Below, in pieces: positions 32,231 through 44,202 of a DNA stretch of 64,000 bases. How positions within the stretch are numbered: position 1 is the stretch's first letter; every line of letters begins with the position of its first letter. This DNA comes from Phytophthora quininea (taxonomy: Eukaryota; Oomycota; Peronosporomycetes; Peronosporales; Peronosporaceae). Under the pieces are notes generated by a model, which saw only the letters and a program-made list of their open reading frames with translations, was not told where the DNA came from and made no database searches. Position numbers and translations under genes: made by a program. The DNA lies in NCBI GenBank assembly GCA_011947345.1, contig JAAVTG010000012.1:110615-174614 (forward strand), given 5' to 3'.

Positions 32231-34534
32231 CTTGAAGTATCAGATGGGGTAGTAGGCACTTTTGAGCGTACTTGTCGGACGAGCAAGTAATAAACATGTA
32301 TTTCAGCTAGCATACAGCGCTACAAGTTGCTGGTGTATGCTAGACCGACCGAAGATGGATCTGTCGCACTGTTGAGCTACTCTACCACCAACTATTTGCT
32401 GCTAGCACCTGCAGCTTTCTGCAGCACTAACCGGAATTGGGGCTATCTGCGCTCGGGCAAAAAGGCGTAGTCGACGCTTTTATCACCACGGCAAGAGCGA
32501 TCGGCGGTGCGTTAGGATCAGCAGCAGCATTAAAGAAGGCTGACAGCGCCGTGAGATCCAACGGTAGCGCCAGCGCCGTTAACAGATTGGCCTCAATTTC
32601 GTTTGGTAGCCGATGACACATCGGATTCATGCCATGTCACGTATCGTACATTCACTTAGTCGCAGGAGTCGATTTTCTTCTAGCAATGCTTGTGGCGAAG
32701 GCCGATGAAACTTTTCGCCCAGGAGGTGTTTGTATAGCGGCACCGCGGACGGTGAAGCTCGTAGCCCAGAAGAACCTTGAACGAACTCGAGAAGGAAGGT
32801 TGGGCGCAGATCAGTAGTCGCCAATCTGCGTCCAAGGGTCCTTTGGCGTGTGACCTTGTGGCAATCCCTGTGGGTTCGATCGCTAGATCTGGCGGACTGG
32901 ATTTACCACCAGGCAGCCTTGGTCCAGTGGTCGGACTTGGAGAACTTGGTTGGGGACTCGGCCACCCTTGGACGCACTTCTGCGGCGAAGGTGACGAGGT
33001 GGGCCTTGACTAAGGAGAAACCCCTCCACGTAGAACCAGCAATACAAAAGAGTCCGATGTGCAAACGCACAAATATGCAGCCGTCTCTTATTCTTTGAGA
33101 CCCTTGGACGGGGAGTCTATAGCCGAGTAGATTCAGGAATATGCGTCCAAGACACTCGGGTCACCTTGGACACTCCTTGACGAACGCGCACCACCCTCTC
33201 ACGAGGGAATACACTTGGCCCACTGGCCTTCACACTTGTAACCTTCCGGAGCTTGCGAGTACTCTGGCCAACCTAGGCCCTCTCTTGATCCTTGAACGCA
33301 GTTCCGATTCCGGTTTGCCTTTGTACGCTAACTGCTGGCGCGCACTTGGGAGGAGGAATATGAAATGGGTGATCGCCCACGGAGAAGACGGCCCAACTGG
33401 GATATGGAATGGGGGAACCCTCGGCGCGAGCCTAAGATCCCCTACTCAACTTGACTTGACTTTGACGGGTGGGGAGCTCCGGCAATGCTGGGGCCGTCTT
33501 GTCCTTCAAGCCTGCACGCAGTCTATCAGGAAACCTGCTTCGAACACCACTTCGGGGTTTCAAGGCAAATCGAACTCTCTGTTTGTTTTTATCTAAGTCT
33601 TCCCTGGCGTCCTACGTGTCCAGGATTCTGGGTACAAATCAGTCTTATACAGACATCTTGATCTTAGTATGGTGGGGAACCTGTCGACTCGACACTTCCA
33701 CTGGATCCTTGCCCGAAGCTCAACTTGGCGCAATCATTCCACACAAACTGGCTTCTTAGGAACAAATGTGCGTCCAAGGCTCAGGTCACTTGAGGCTTGG
33801 ACGCGGGTTGGGCTTGGACGCATGTGCACTCCATAGTAGTCGACACACATAATGAACTCCACATAACGGCATGTGCGGCCAATGGTCAATTCCATACCTG
33901 GACGAATATGCCATCATGGACCTTGGGCGCACTTGGTGTACAGTAGACTTGGGATTCGTATGTCGACGTATGGAACGCAATTGTGCGTCCAAGAATCATC
34001 ACAACTCCAGATGTGCGTCCAAGAGTCATCGTCACATTGGACGCACTCGTGTCGGCATAGTCTTAGAACTTGTATGTGAACAACTTGGACACAATGTGCG
34101 GGCAAGGGTGGCCTGGTGTTCACTGCGGGTGCGGCGGAGTCTTTATCGCTGCAGTGAATTCTGCGACCAAGGCAGGGACAGGTCGCTCACACGGATACGT
34201 TCCGTGCGGCGATTTGACCTCTTCGATGAGGCGACCTGTCTTCACTGTGAGGGTGGCCAGGACTGAGTGCAAATTCGTGTCCAAGGGTGTATTCGTATCA
34301 CCCTTGCGCGCACTTCCCAGCCTATAGACATCTCCTTGGTAGACCTCCCGCGTCCAGCGCAGCTGCGCCCAAGCCTACTCTTGTAACTGCTCGTTCAAAT
34401 ATTCAAACTATCCAATCACGTGCCGTCATTATGCGCCCAACGCATCCCATAGAAAAATATCCAGTTTCACATCGTGTCATGCTTCTGGTGGAGGACGCGC
34501 CATCGAACTAAGTCAGGTGTAAATGGCCTCAACG
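32231..34534. other. 2.3-kb region without a convincing gene
   Basis: Minus-strand open stretches at 32627-32824 and 32427-32630 are protein-like but unrecognised. The rest is occupied by the TGCGTCCAAG repeat field. Confidence 0.4.
32827..34045. repeat. dispersed 10-base motif in both orientations (TGCGTCCAAG / CTTGGACGCA)
   Basis: Exact or nearly exact copies at 32827, 32967, 33142, 33769, 33796, 33813, 33984, 34014 and 34036, some forward and some reversed, with weaker forms at 33104, 33165 and 33921. Spacing is irregular, and flanking sequence is not shared beyond a few bases (often TTGTG or GGCA). Confidence 0.6.
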
Positions 34535-35950
34535 TCAGAAATGCCTCACGTGAGGTGACTCGAGAAACCAGTAGATAAGGCTGCTCGGGTTTGTTTGCTG
34601 TAGCCGTGGGCGATCTCCATTTGCAACAACCATGCGACTTAATGTTTCGCCCTGCACTTTGTATATCGTTGAGGCCACTGCACACACTAAAGGAAATTGC
34701 TGGACGCGAACAGCAGGAACCCGAGGACAGCCATGCTGAGTACCCGGTAGGCGTATCTCGCTTTGTTTATACGCTGATTGCAGAAGTAATGGAAACAAAT
34801 AGCTCTCAGTAGACCCAAGCATTGAATTAGCACATTCGCCCCGACGTAGGCGAACAATAAGCGCGGTAGGTGGTTGGCTTGGTACTTTGATCATCATATC
34901 TGCCACACTGTCGTGTATCGTCCGAAACGTTGTACCGGGTGCGTAGCATATGGACTCGAGCGTTCCAAGTGTACCATTTGCCACCATTTTCTGGGGTCTC
35001 ACGTTCTGCGTGAGCTGTATCGGCACACCGACGATCAGGTCAAGGTAGGGGCCATATGACCGAACTTGGAATCCGGCAAGCTCATCGCCATTTCAACCTC
35101 GGCTCGGTTGAGGCCTTTCATCTTTCCTTTGAAATTTGCTAGAACACGAACTGGTAAGACATCACCAGGTAGCAATTTCGCAGCAGTTGAAATGAAGAGA
35201 TTGTTTATGGAAAGGCTAGTAGAATTGTCATGTGTCACGAATGTAGTCCTTTGCCCACTTGCAATCCACTGTCTAATGTCATCACTTTGCTTGCCCACTA
35301 CACGTGAATTGATCAGACTCACAAATTCGTCGCTCCATCTTCCTAATCGTGCATCATGACAGCCACGCCCCCAAGCTGGATCATCTCTAAATCGAACTGA
35401 TTCGTCCAGCATAATCACATGACTAAATGAACGCCACAACAAAAATGCGGTAAAGTCGGTTGCTGTACTCTTTGGCTTTGAGGACGGGTCGCGATAAATT
35501 GGATCAGCACCGACGGGTGGGAGCTGTAAAAATCTCCAACAAGCACTACATGAATACCGCCAAACGGAAGACCGGGAAGACGCTTAGCAATGCGCAACTT
35601 CCTGTCTAATTGAACCAACTGCAACTTCTTCATCATCGAAACTTCATCTATTATCAACACGTCAAGCTCAGTAGTGGCATCGACCGCATTCTCTCCATTT
35701 AGTTGTAGTAAGAAACTTTCGAGAGTCCTTCCTTCAATTAATGTAGCCGCTTTTCCTGTTAGGGCAGTTTTGACAAGACATCTGAGCGCCCCCAGCTTCT
35801 GCAAAGGCTCTTGACTGCGTCGATAACTCGGCTCTTCCCAGTGCCACCCTCACCACCCAGGAAGAAGCAGAGCTGGTCTTCCCTAAGAGAGTCTTCTTTA
35901 TTCCCATCCATATAACTCATGCTCTCTGCTTTTGCCATCGTGTCAAAAGT
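34535..35950 (-). pseudogene. Helitron PIF1-like helicase part
   Basis: The Walker A segment (about 35820-35870) and Walker B segment (about 35650-35680) lie in neighbouring frames that join if one base is restored near 35810. Two further breaks precede the C-terminal helicase block (MVVANGDRPRLQQ). Confidence 0.75.
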
Positions 35951-36996
35951 GCTACGCCAATAGCTTTGAAGGAGAGATGCTGTCTTTCATTCAGCGTAAA
36001 TAATCTGGATACTGCTGCAATACTAGCAAACGACTTCACTGGACTCGGCGGTCGAGATCTCACTACTTCTGCAGGTTTCCAAGCAGTGTTGGCGCCTTCA
36101 AGCATCCGATCCAACAGCTCCACAACTGCTGTCTTCTGCACGTCGGGAGGCACTGTGGCGGGCAAACTCAGAGCATTATCGGTGCTTGGGTCACGAACCC
36201 ATTGGCCGAGATAATGTGGAGACAGTGAGTTCATTTCCAAACCCACCACATTTGCAGTTAATGCCGTCTTCACTGCCGTGCTTTCGATCATGCTAAATTT
36301 CTTAAATGTGTCGAGGATATCACTGACTCTACGGTCCGGTATGCCAGTCGATGGGCACACTGACGGGTGTAATGACCTGCTTTCGAGAACTGTGTTAGTG
36401 TCTTCTGTGGAATCCCATATTCGACAGGTGTCGCTTACACTATCACAACATTCCTCGTCATCTAACACGCTGTCACAGCTGTACAGATCGTCGCTATCGG
36501 TACTTCCATCCTCATCAGATTAGTGCCTCTGCTATTCCGTTCCTGTAGACCTGAACAAGCTGATTTTGGATGATGCTCGTTAGCATGGTTGAATCCGCTG
36601 TAGTAGTCGTTCATGTTATTCATGCTCATTTTCACAAAGTCCGTTCGTGTGCTTTTCCACTGGTCATACGCGTGTAGCCACGCAACATCACACACAGAAC
36701 CATCGCCAATGAGGTGAACAAGAGGATGAATGGCTTGAACAGAACCTAAGACAAAATCGCCTTCTTACACTGATACTCAATGGAGGATTCTCCGTTAATA
36801 TACGGCAACCAATATCCTTTACAATAGGAACCGCCTCTTGGTATCGTTGTCCAAGACTGTGTGAGTGGTGGAGAGGATGGCCAGACCGAAAAGCAAACTT
36901 TGCATCATTCGCATGTTCATCCTTCTTTCGAAAAAATCATCGAAAACTCGTACAGAATCATGTTGGCCAATGCATCATTGCGAAAAATGTAATCAT

Positions 36997-38704
36997 CTAG
37001 GTTGGAGACCGCCTGGAAATTATGGCTACCAAACTCGTTGCTATCGCTAACGAGTCGGCACGAGTACTCCCCACTGTAAGCAGTTGACGAATGATGTCGC
37101 CCAACGGAAGCGTGACACAAGTAGCACTGGAATAGCAGCATGATCCACGATTCAGATAGAGAGCAGCAAGCGGTCCAGCCACCTCTTGCCTGTTCGTGAT
37201 GCTATACACAATCGAAGCGACTCGCTTTCGACCGATTGAAAGTCTCTCATCTGCATCTCGAACCGATGCCATATTGTCTAAAAGTTCCCGTTCTTGGCGA
37301 CGTTTGAATGCTTCCAATGCCACTGCCACGACAGAATCAAGCCGTTGCTGCTGCTTGGTGACGTACTTGCAGCAATAATGAATTCTTTGTGTAGCCTCTT
37401 GGCCGCCTACAAGTACTTGGATTTCGTGGTTGCACTTGAATGTCATTAGTACGCGATTAAAGCCATTAATAAATTCATGAGCAACAGGACGGCTTAGTTG
37501 AATGCCAGATGGCGTAAATATCGTATCCGCTAGCCGTTCTGTGGGAAACCCATATCTGCAAAACGATGCGTCAGCCGTCATACATGACTGCTTGAAGCAT
37601 GTGTTGGTGTGCCCCCACCAGTGCTGATTCAGCAGTAAGACAAGCGAAGAAACCATATAATCAATAGTAGTTTGGGACATCCGAGCGTCTGAGGAGGATG
37701 GCGACATCTTCTCAATCAACCGGGTAAGCTGGTCGTTTTGAAATGGGTCGTCATCAGATTTAAATGACTTCATTTGAGGGAAATTCAAATGATCTAGCCA
37801 CTCAGCAATTCCAATTTCAGCATTATTCACCGCACCATGGTTGCTAGACAAGCTGCTCTCCATCATTTCACGCTGCTCTACAATGCTTCGACCCTCGACC
37901 AGAGAGTTACGGCACATCCGCTCCAGATTAGCTTGCTGTAAAATGTCTACAGGTGATAGTGCATTTTCCCACACCGGCCAGTGCGGAGGACGAAACTTCA
38001 ACAATACACTGCGCATCAGGTGTTGCGAGCTGGATTTCATCCCACAAGCGTCTCATTCAACGAGCGGTGGCTCCACGACATTTGCTTTTGCTCGTGTACT
38101 GTAAAGACCTAAACGTGGGTCTTTTCGTGCCATTTCAGGCACCGGCAATGGCACTACGTTCGAGGACGAGGTACCACAACCAGAGCAACAAAGTTCGCTG
38201 AAATCAAGGGAATTTTGTTGCTAACGATCGAGTTAGTGTAGTCCACGGTAGATTTCCGACACAATTCGGCTTCATCATCGGCCAGCAAGTCCTCGACATT
38301 TTTGTAAAGTTTCGAGGGCCGGTCACTAGCCATATCAGAAAGTGGATGTGCAGTGTGCCGCGTCCCTGAGTCTCCACCATTCCGAAGTATGCTTCTACCT
38401 CACCGAACAGTCCTTGCTGGCCTGTTGGCTTGTTGGTTTTCGGGTCCATACCTAGGCCATTCCTTATGAAAGCGTCTACCTGCCTCATAATCAAATGTGC
38501 TGAGGCACAGTTATTGCCAAGACTGGCTTCACAAAGCTCCGCCTTTCTCGGCAATCGGGCTTCCAGTACGTCAAACAAACTCTGAACCGAGGTAATGCCA
38601 GTATATTGAGCCATTGCGAAAGAATTTTCGATGTTGGGCGTGAGCGTAACAAACAGAGCCGGCTGTCCGAATCGCGCCTGGTAAGCAAAGGCCTCTGGCG
38701 GCAC
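36997..38704 (-). pseudogene. Helitron Rep nickase part
   Basis: Two main segments, 38204-38704 with the HUH motif and 36997-38040 with the KYVTK and QEVAGPLAALYL blocks, are separated by a frame break and a gap of about 160 bp. Confidence 0.75.
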
Positions 38705-39617
38705 TGCGAGCGCTCACCGTTGCTTCCCAAACAGCATGAGACGCGATCTCAACAGACTTTAAAAAGCGGCCGGCAGTACCATCAATCTTGTTCGTGCGAG
38801 GCAAGCATCCCTGTCTTCTTCGCTCGTTTTCTATCATGGCTGGCCCAGTTGGTCGACACCAATACTCTCAAATCCATTGAATAGCTGCGGAAATCGCTTG
38901 CATCTGACTGAATTTTGAATGTACATGTTCTGCAATGCCAAACGGTCGAACGCCACAAGCGCAAAAAGTTCATCTTCGGCAAATTGCCTACTACTCAAGG
39001 CAATGTAGTATTTGATCGCTTCTTTAACGAAACGGCAACTCAGCGTTTTTCACCAGAATGTCCACGCCAAAAAGGAAACAGGTGCGGAAAAAGCCGAGCA
39101 AGCAAATCTCCATTCACGTCATGGGAAAACTGGTTGGACCTTCGAACCAAAAATGACCTCTCCTTGTTTTCCTGTCCACCAACCTTACTAACAAACTGAT
39201 TTTCGTCAGCGGGTAGGCGTAAGGTATCGTCCAGTAGACCAATACGTCGTTCTAGAATAGTAGACGCATCGTCATTGCTAACAGCCCAAGTGTCAGTTTG
39301 ACCACGAACGGATTCCAGCTCAGTCGACATGCTATCGCTCAAGGAGGTGCCGTCTTCATCAACATGCTCGACGAAATGGTATTCAATCTCTTCATCAGAA
39401 TACTGTGGAGCAAGAGCCTCGCCATTAGAAGCAACATCGCTGTACAGGTGATTGTAAGTCTTGTAAAAATTGAAGACATGCGGCTATGCGCTCACCTTAT
39501 CCTCTAATAACACCGATTCAACGTGAAGTATGAATCGTTCGGCCTCTTCCGCTTTTGGTTGACTGCAACATCTCTTTCGCTTCAGCCACTGTCCTATGAA
39601 AATTTCATTTGCCGGCA

Positions 39618-40268
39618 TCACGTACGTGGTCGACATGTGCCTGTGCTCAGATGCAGTGTTCTCTCCGAAGGCAACCAACAACCACGCCGATGTGTGAAAG
39701 TCTGTAGTGTCTGAAACATGTCCTCGTAACGCTCGCTCTCGGCGAGGATCAGCAACGTCTTGATCACAAGGTGTTGCGCCGCCACCTTCGCTCGCTCCAG
39801 CACAGACAGCGACAGCTTGAGTTGGGGTGATAGCTGCACATACGATGCCACAGCCACCGCACAGTCTCCGAGTTGTGCACAAACAGATCAAGTCCACGAC
39901 CACCGGCAGTTTGGTACGCGACTTGCTGGTCGTGTAGGGAAACGGTCAGCTTCCAGGTCCTTGTAGTCGTCGCGGTCCACACTGGAACATATGATTTAGG
40001 GAAGTTCCCGCTGTGATGGCTTCCGCGGTCTTGTCGGGTTCTTCTGGTCCCTGGGGCTTGAGCTTCTTGCTGGACTTGATGGCACAAAAGCTGCAGCAAG
40101 TGAATCCTGGAGCGCTCGCAAGGACGGCATCACTACGGCCACGATCATGGCAATGACGACATGTGTACGCGTAGCACTTCCTTGCTTTGAGTTACATTGT
40201 GGCTGTTCAGGATCTGTCTGCGGAATAGCGTAATATATTCCTCGTGCAGTCTGCACGACGAATTTCAT
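39618..40268 (-). pseudogene. unrecognised interrupted gene fragment
   Basis: Minus-strand segments with protein-like composition in changing frames: a start at 40268 (MKFVVQTARGIYYAIPQ), then LTVSLHDQQVAYQTAGGRG, then SYVQLSPQLKLSLSVLERA and KTLLILAESERYEDMFQTL. One-base losses would connect the last two. The helical C-terminal part could be a repeat-solenoid protein. No family named. It may be cargo or a flanking gene truncated by the Helitron. Confidence 0.35.
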
Positions 40269-41544
40269 TTATCTATTCATTTTGTAGTCACAAAGAACTA
40301 AAAAACAAAATTAAGCAAAGGCAGACGTAGCTGATTGCATTAGTGACGGTGTGTATAGTGTATACGATCCCTTTACTCGAAGTGAGTGATTTGTGTAGTT
40401 GAAGTCGAGATAGATTTAGTATCTCCTCTCTCTGCGTCCCCCACCTAGCTAAATATCCCATGTCACCACGTACAATCAGTGTTTTTCCACGCTAAACACC
40501 AAAGTGAGAAGTAGTACAACACGATGAATTGTTATTGTTAAGATTGACTAGCTCAAGCACGGTCCGGGACCGGTGGCAGGATCAGGTGAAACCGCAAACG
40601 TTGACATCCCTACAAGTCAACGTTGGACTACAGCGCATACTGGGATAGGAATTTTTAAGTATTGGTATCGGTGATATATACATATATATATATTCAGCAT
40701 CTAGCGTGCCTTCTTCTCAGCCACGTCATCAGCTCTCGTGGGTATGTGAGAATATTGGCAGGTTGGCGGATGCAAACAATCAGGGTGGACGTATAAAAGC
40801 TGTCGGGCGCGGCGGCGGTGGCGAGGTAAGCGTTGGTGTGGATACTGTGGAGGGACGACGCAAATTGGAAACTGAACTATGTTTGTGATGCTCTCTTTGC
40901 TAGCTACGACATGCATGCCATGGAGGCGCTTCTTGGCCTTCTCCATGGTGGGTAAGTTTCTTTTTCTTTGCCTATACTAAACCTAAATATAAAATGTTTC
41001 CCGTTCCTTTGTTTTCCTAAGAGTTGCCGATGAGTGCTCGGCACTCAAGTGGCGAGTGCCTGGTGTGCGCTCCTGGCGTCATAAGGCAGGCTGGCGCACG
41101 GCGGCCGTGGCACTTGGCCGCTGGCGTGCAGGTTAGCACGCCAGGAAGAAGTTGGCCCGGGCGTGCTGATCTGCACGCACCAGGCCTGACAGAAGCCATA
41201 TCGTTCTGGTAAATTCTGCTAGAGATTTGAGAGTGTTGTAAATATGGTGGACTCCACTCCAGATAGAACTTATCCGGTGTCGAAGGCCTTTACGGTCACT
41301 TTATCGTTGAGGAAGGAGGTTAGAGAGCAACAGGAAGCTGCTTGACGACAAAATGAAAACGAGTTCTTGTGACTGTTGAAGAAAATAACGATGTGTATTT
41401 GCTTTTAACCCCCGCTTAGTGGTTTCTGTTCTACTTTTGTCCGCGTCAACACCACCGTTCTAATGGGACTGTGACAGAGAGGGTCGACATTAATCCTTGC
41501 AATACTGCACTTCGCTTTTCAAAAATATAAAGAATAATACGGCG
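40269..41544. other. intergenic with AT dinucleotide stretch and GC palindromes
   Basis: A TATA-repeat tract lies at 40674-40692. The GC-rich palindrome cluster at 41033-41195 is listed separately. No gene. Confidence 0.4.
41033..41195. repeat. cluster of short GC-rich palindromes
   Basis: Perfect or near-perfect dyads follow one another: GAGTGCTCGGCACTC, GGCGTGCAGGTTAGCACGCC and CGTGCTGATCTGCACG, plus GGCCGTGGCACTTGGCC and a TGCGTGC/GCACGCA pairing across the block. Several arms can pair with each other, so a cruciform or multi-branched RNA fold is possible. The surrounding DNA is much more AT-rich. Confidence 0.5.
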
Positions 41545-42356
41545 CTGTTACCGTCCAGGTTCTCGATTCATGTATTCTCCATGCATCGGTCCAGTTATTG
41601 TCCATGCAGGATTTTTGCCGTAAACGAGCAAGCTCGACGCGCCGCCAAGCGGCGCGTGACCGATCGGCTTCGCCTCGCTTGGTGCCCGCCCACTATTCGT
41701 GCGGAAAATTGCATAAATGTTGAAGGTCGACAGCCATCGTAAACACCGTTTGTGTGGGCGACGCAACGTGACAGCTCTTGTAAAAAAAAGGTGTGCCACG
41801 GTACCCCATAGTATTAGTCCCCTCCGGGCTACAAACTTATATGGGAGACAAGAGATAACATCGTCGCTGGCATTTCCAAATTTGCCGCATAGGCAGCAGA
41901 CAGCGCTAATGGAGACGAGCAATCGTGTTGCGTTATGCCTACAGCAACGTCGGGGAGGCGGGTGGTGGCGATTACCTGTGTTGAGCTGACATTAAGCATT
42001 GTAGCGAAAGTATGGCAGTGCTGCATGCGGCGTGTATGCAGCATAATGAACAAATGCACGTACATGCTTCGATCGAATTTGTCTTCATTCCTTCCATTTT
42101 AAACTCTTGTCAAGAAACCAACAGACTTATCAAGCTCCCATGCTTTGAGGCAAGTCACCGTCATTTCCGGGAGCGTTGACCAGCGGCGTCGACTATTGGC
42201 GTGACGACAACCGGCGCTTGCATGTCGCCGAGCGGAAGAGAAGCCGTTCTCCCGTGCATGTGCAGCTGGACAGTAATTTTTAACAACTTCCACACATGGA
42301 CAATAACTGGGTCGATACAAGGAGAATTACTAAACAGGAAACCTGGACGGTAGCAC
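41545..42356. mobile_element. non-autonomous element with ~65-bp imperfect inverted repeats
   Basis: 41547-41611 and 42292-42356 are inverted copies (shared ACCGTCCAGGT and CCAGTTATTGTCCATG). The interior of about 680 bp has no transposase and only short open frames. The size and structure fit a MITE-like element. The flanking target duplication could not be settled. Confidence 0.6.
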
Positions 42357-42616
42357 TGGACAAATAAATACTACTTCCTCTGGTTTGAGTTAATCACCAA
42401 AAACAGACGTTTGGCCAATGACGTTGTTTTGAGTTTTTTTATCCCTTCCGGATTGGTGGAAATGAAAGCCTTGCGTCTCCTCTTTCCACCGCCACCCGTT
42501 TGGCGCCAAATGGAGCCCGCTGGTGGGAGCAATAATATTTTCCGCACTGTCACTTGCAGAATCTCATTGGGGTGAACCCGCCACGCCTGCTGTATTGCTT
42601 CACTGCTTACCAAAAC

Positions 42617-43995
42617 ATGCTACAGCCTAACTTAACTGATGTAGAGCGCAAGGCCGCCATCGACGAGCTTCTTCGGATCAGCAACAACGGAAAATTGCCT
42701 CAGGGAGTGTACGCAAAGGTGGCGTCGGTCGTGAAGCGTGATCCGACCACTATCAGCACTATATGGAAGCGCTACGTCGCGGCGGTCGAGGCGGGGGTCG
42801 TTGGAGGTGAATGGAAGAGCAGGAGGAAGCGACACTGTGGCAGGAAGCGGAAGAATTGTGATGAAGTGCGTGAGAAGCTTGCCCGTGTTCCCATCGAGGA
42901 TAGAGCTGTTGAAAGACGAGCAGCGGCCTCTGCTGGCGTTTCCAGGCAGCTGGTGCGGCAGGCAGTGAAGGAGGGCATGCTAAAACGTCGCGCAACATTC
43001 ATCAAGCCGGCGTTGACACCAGAAAACAAGCTCCAGCGCGTTGAGCATACCCTGTCGTTTATCGATGACAGGACCCTAAAATTTGAGCCTATGCATAACA
43101 TCGTGCACGTTAATGAGAAATGGTTCTATTCAGATCGTGACAAGCGTTCGTACCTCGTGTTCGAGGGCGAGGGGTTCCTCAAGGCTCTGGAAGAGCAAAC
43201 GGTTCGTACCGAAGACGATGTTCTCGGTTGCATCAGCACGACCCCGGTAAGTGAATGTTTTTGTGATTTGAAAAATAGTAACTTTGAATTTAAATATAGG
43301 TATGACTCTCACCGAAAGCAGCAATGGGATGGCAAGGTCGGCATCTGGTTCTTCACGGAGGAGTACAAAGCTCAACGATCAAGCAAGAACAGACCCAAAG
43401 GAGCTGTTTGCACCCGTAATATCGACACGGTTGATCGAGACGTGTACAGGGAGTATTTGATAATCAAAGTATTTCCCGCTCTCAAGGCCCAGTGGCCAAG
43501 AAAGGATCGCCACAAGCTGATTCTTGTCCAGCCGGATAACGCGAAGCCACACGTGCTACCTTGGGATCAAGCAGTTGTCGAAGCGGCCGGAATATCCGAA
43601 TGCTGTGTCAGGCACCCAATTCGCCCGACCTCAGCATCCTCGACCTGGGAGTTTTCAACTCTATGCAGACTCTTCAGTACTACATCCCCAGAAAGGGCAT
43701 TGACGCCCTCATCGAGTCAGTGAACACTGCTTTTCATCAGCTGAAAGTCGACGCCGTGAACGACATATTCCTGACCCTACAGGCGTGCATGCTGGCCATC
43801 CTACGTGAAGAAGGAGGCAACTTGTACAAACTTCGGCATTTAAAGAAGGCGAAACTTCGTAGCGCCAAGCGTCTTCCTATCAGTTTGAGCTGTAGCAGAG
43901 AGCTGCACGAGTCTGCTCTAGCACTATTAGCAGCTTCTGACTGGGGCAGTGCTCTGCTGCTCGGGAACAAATTGATCAATCTGTTCACTCTATAA
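42617..43995 (+). pseudogene. second mariner-like transposase, decayed
   Basis: Related to the transposase at 11120. N-terminal DNA-binding region from the ATG at 42617 (NMLQPNLTDVERKAAIDELL), then a catalytic core in which the first aspartate is replaced by asparagine (VHVNEKWFY, where the intact element has VHIDEKWFY). The second aspartate (VQPDNAKPH) and third (NSPDLSILD) remain. A frame break at 43589-43590 fits one missing G. An aberrant insert with CFCDLKNSNFEF interrupts the core near 43250-43300 and looks like an unspliced 53-bp GTAAGT...TAG segment or drift. The inverted ends are not clear: a TTAATCACCA word near 42390 and its complement near 44060 are only a weak hint. Confidence 0.75.
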
Positions 43996-44202
43996 TCCAA
44001 TGCGTTCTGATCGCAGGAAAAACTCACTATCATCAAATGACCTATCATTTAAACTTCTGGTGATTAATTTGCCAGCCAGATTTGGCCCCACACGCCAATG
44101 GAATTCTCCCAGTTTCGGAACAATCGGAAGTCCCGATTGTTTTGTAATGAACACTGGGCTGTCCGAGGGCTTATACCACCCAGTTGGCAACTTTCGGACT
44201 CG

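Larger units (their letters stand above)
34535..39342 (-). mobile_element. decayed Helitron (Rep-helicase) element
   Basis: Minus-strand pieces in correct Helitron order. At the 5' side is LARLFPHLFPFWRGH, then the N-terminal Helitron domain (GQPALFVTLTPN), then the HUH nickase motif in GTLHIHFLIWL, then the KYVTK region with a catalytic tyrosine, then TNRQEVAGPLAALYL. The PIF1-type helicase follows with a Walker A in GGEGGTGKSRVI, a Walker B in VLIIDEVSMM and the C-terminal AVASTIYKVQGETL. At least six frame changes separate the pieces. The termini (5' TC, 3' hairpin plus CTRR) were not located, so the boundaries cover only the coding region. Confidence 0.85.

Noticed and set aside
32850..32910. 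tRNA-like T-arm word GGTTCGATCG
   Set aside because: No acceptor stem, D-arm or anticodon arm can be formed around it.
39484..39903. Minus-strand frame with several cysteines, at first resembling a metal-binding protein
   Set aside because: The neighbouring frame (39618-39857) has a coherent helical sequence; the cysteine-rich reading looks like its shadow.
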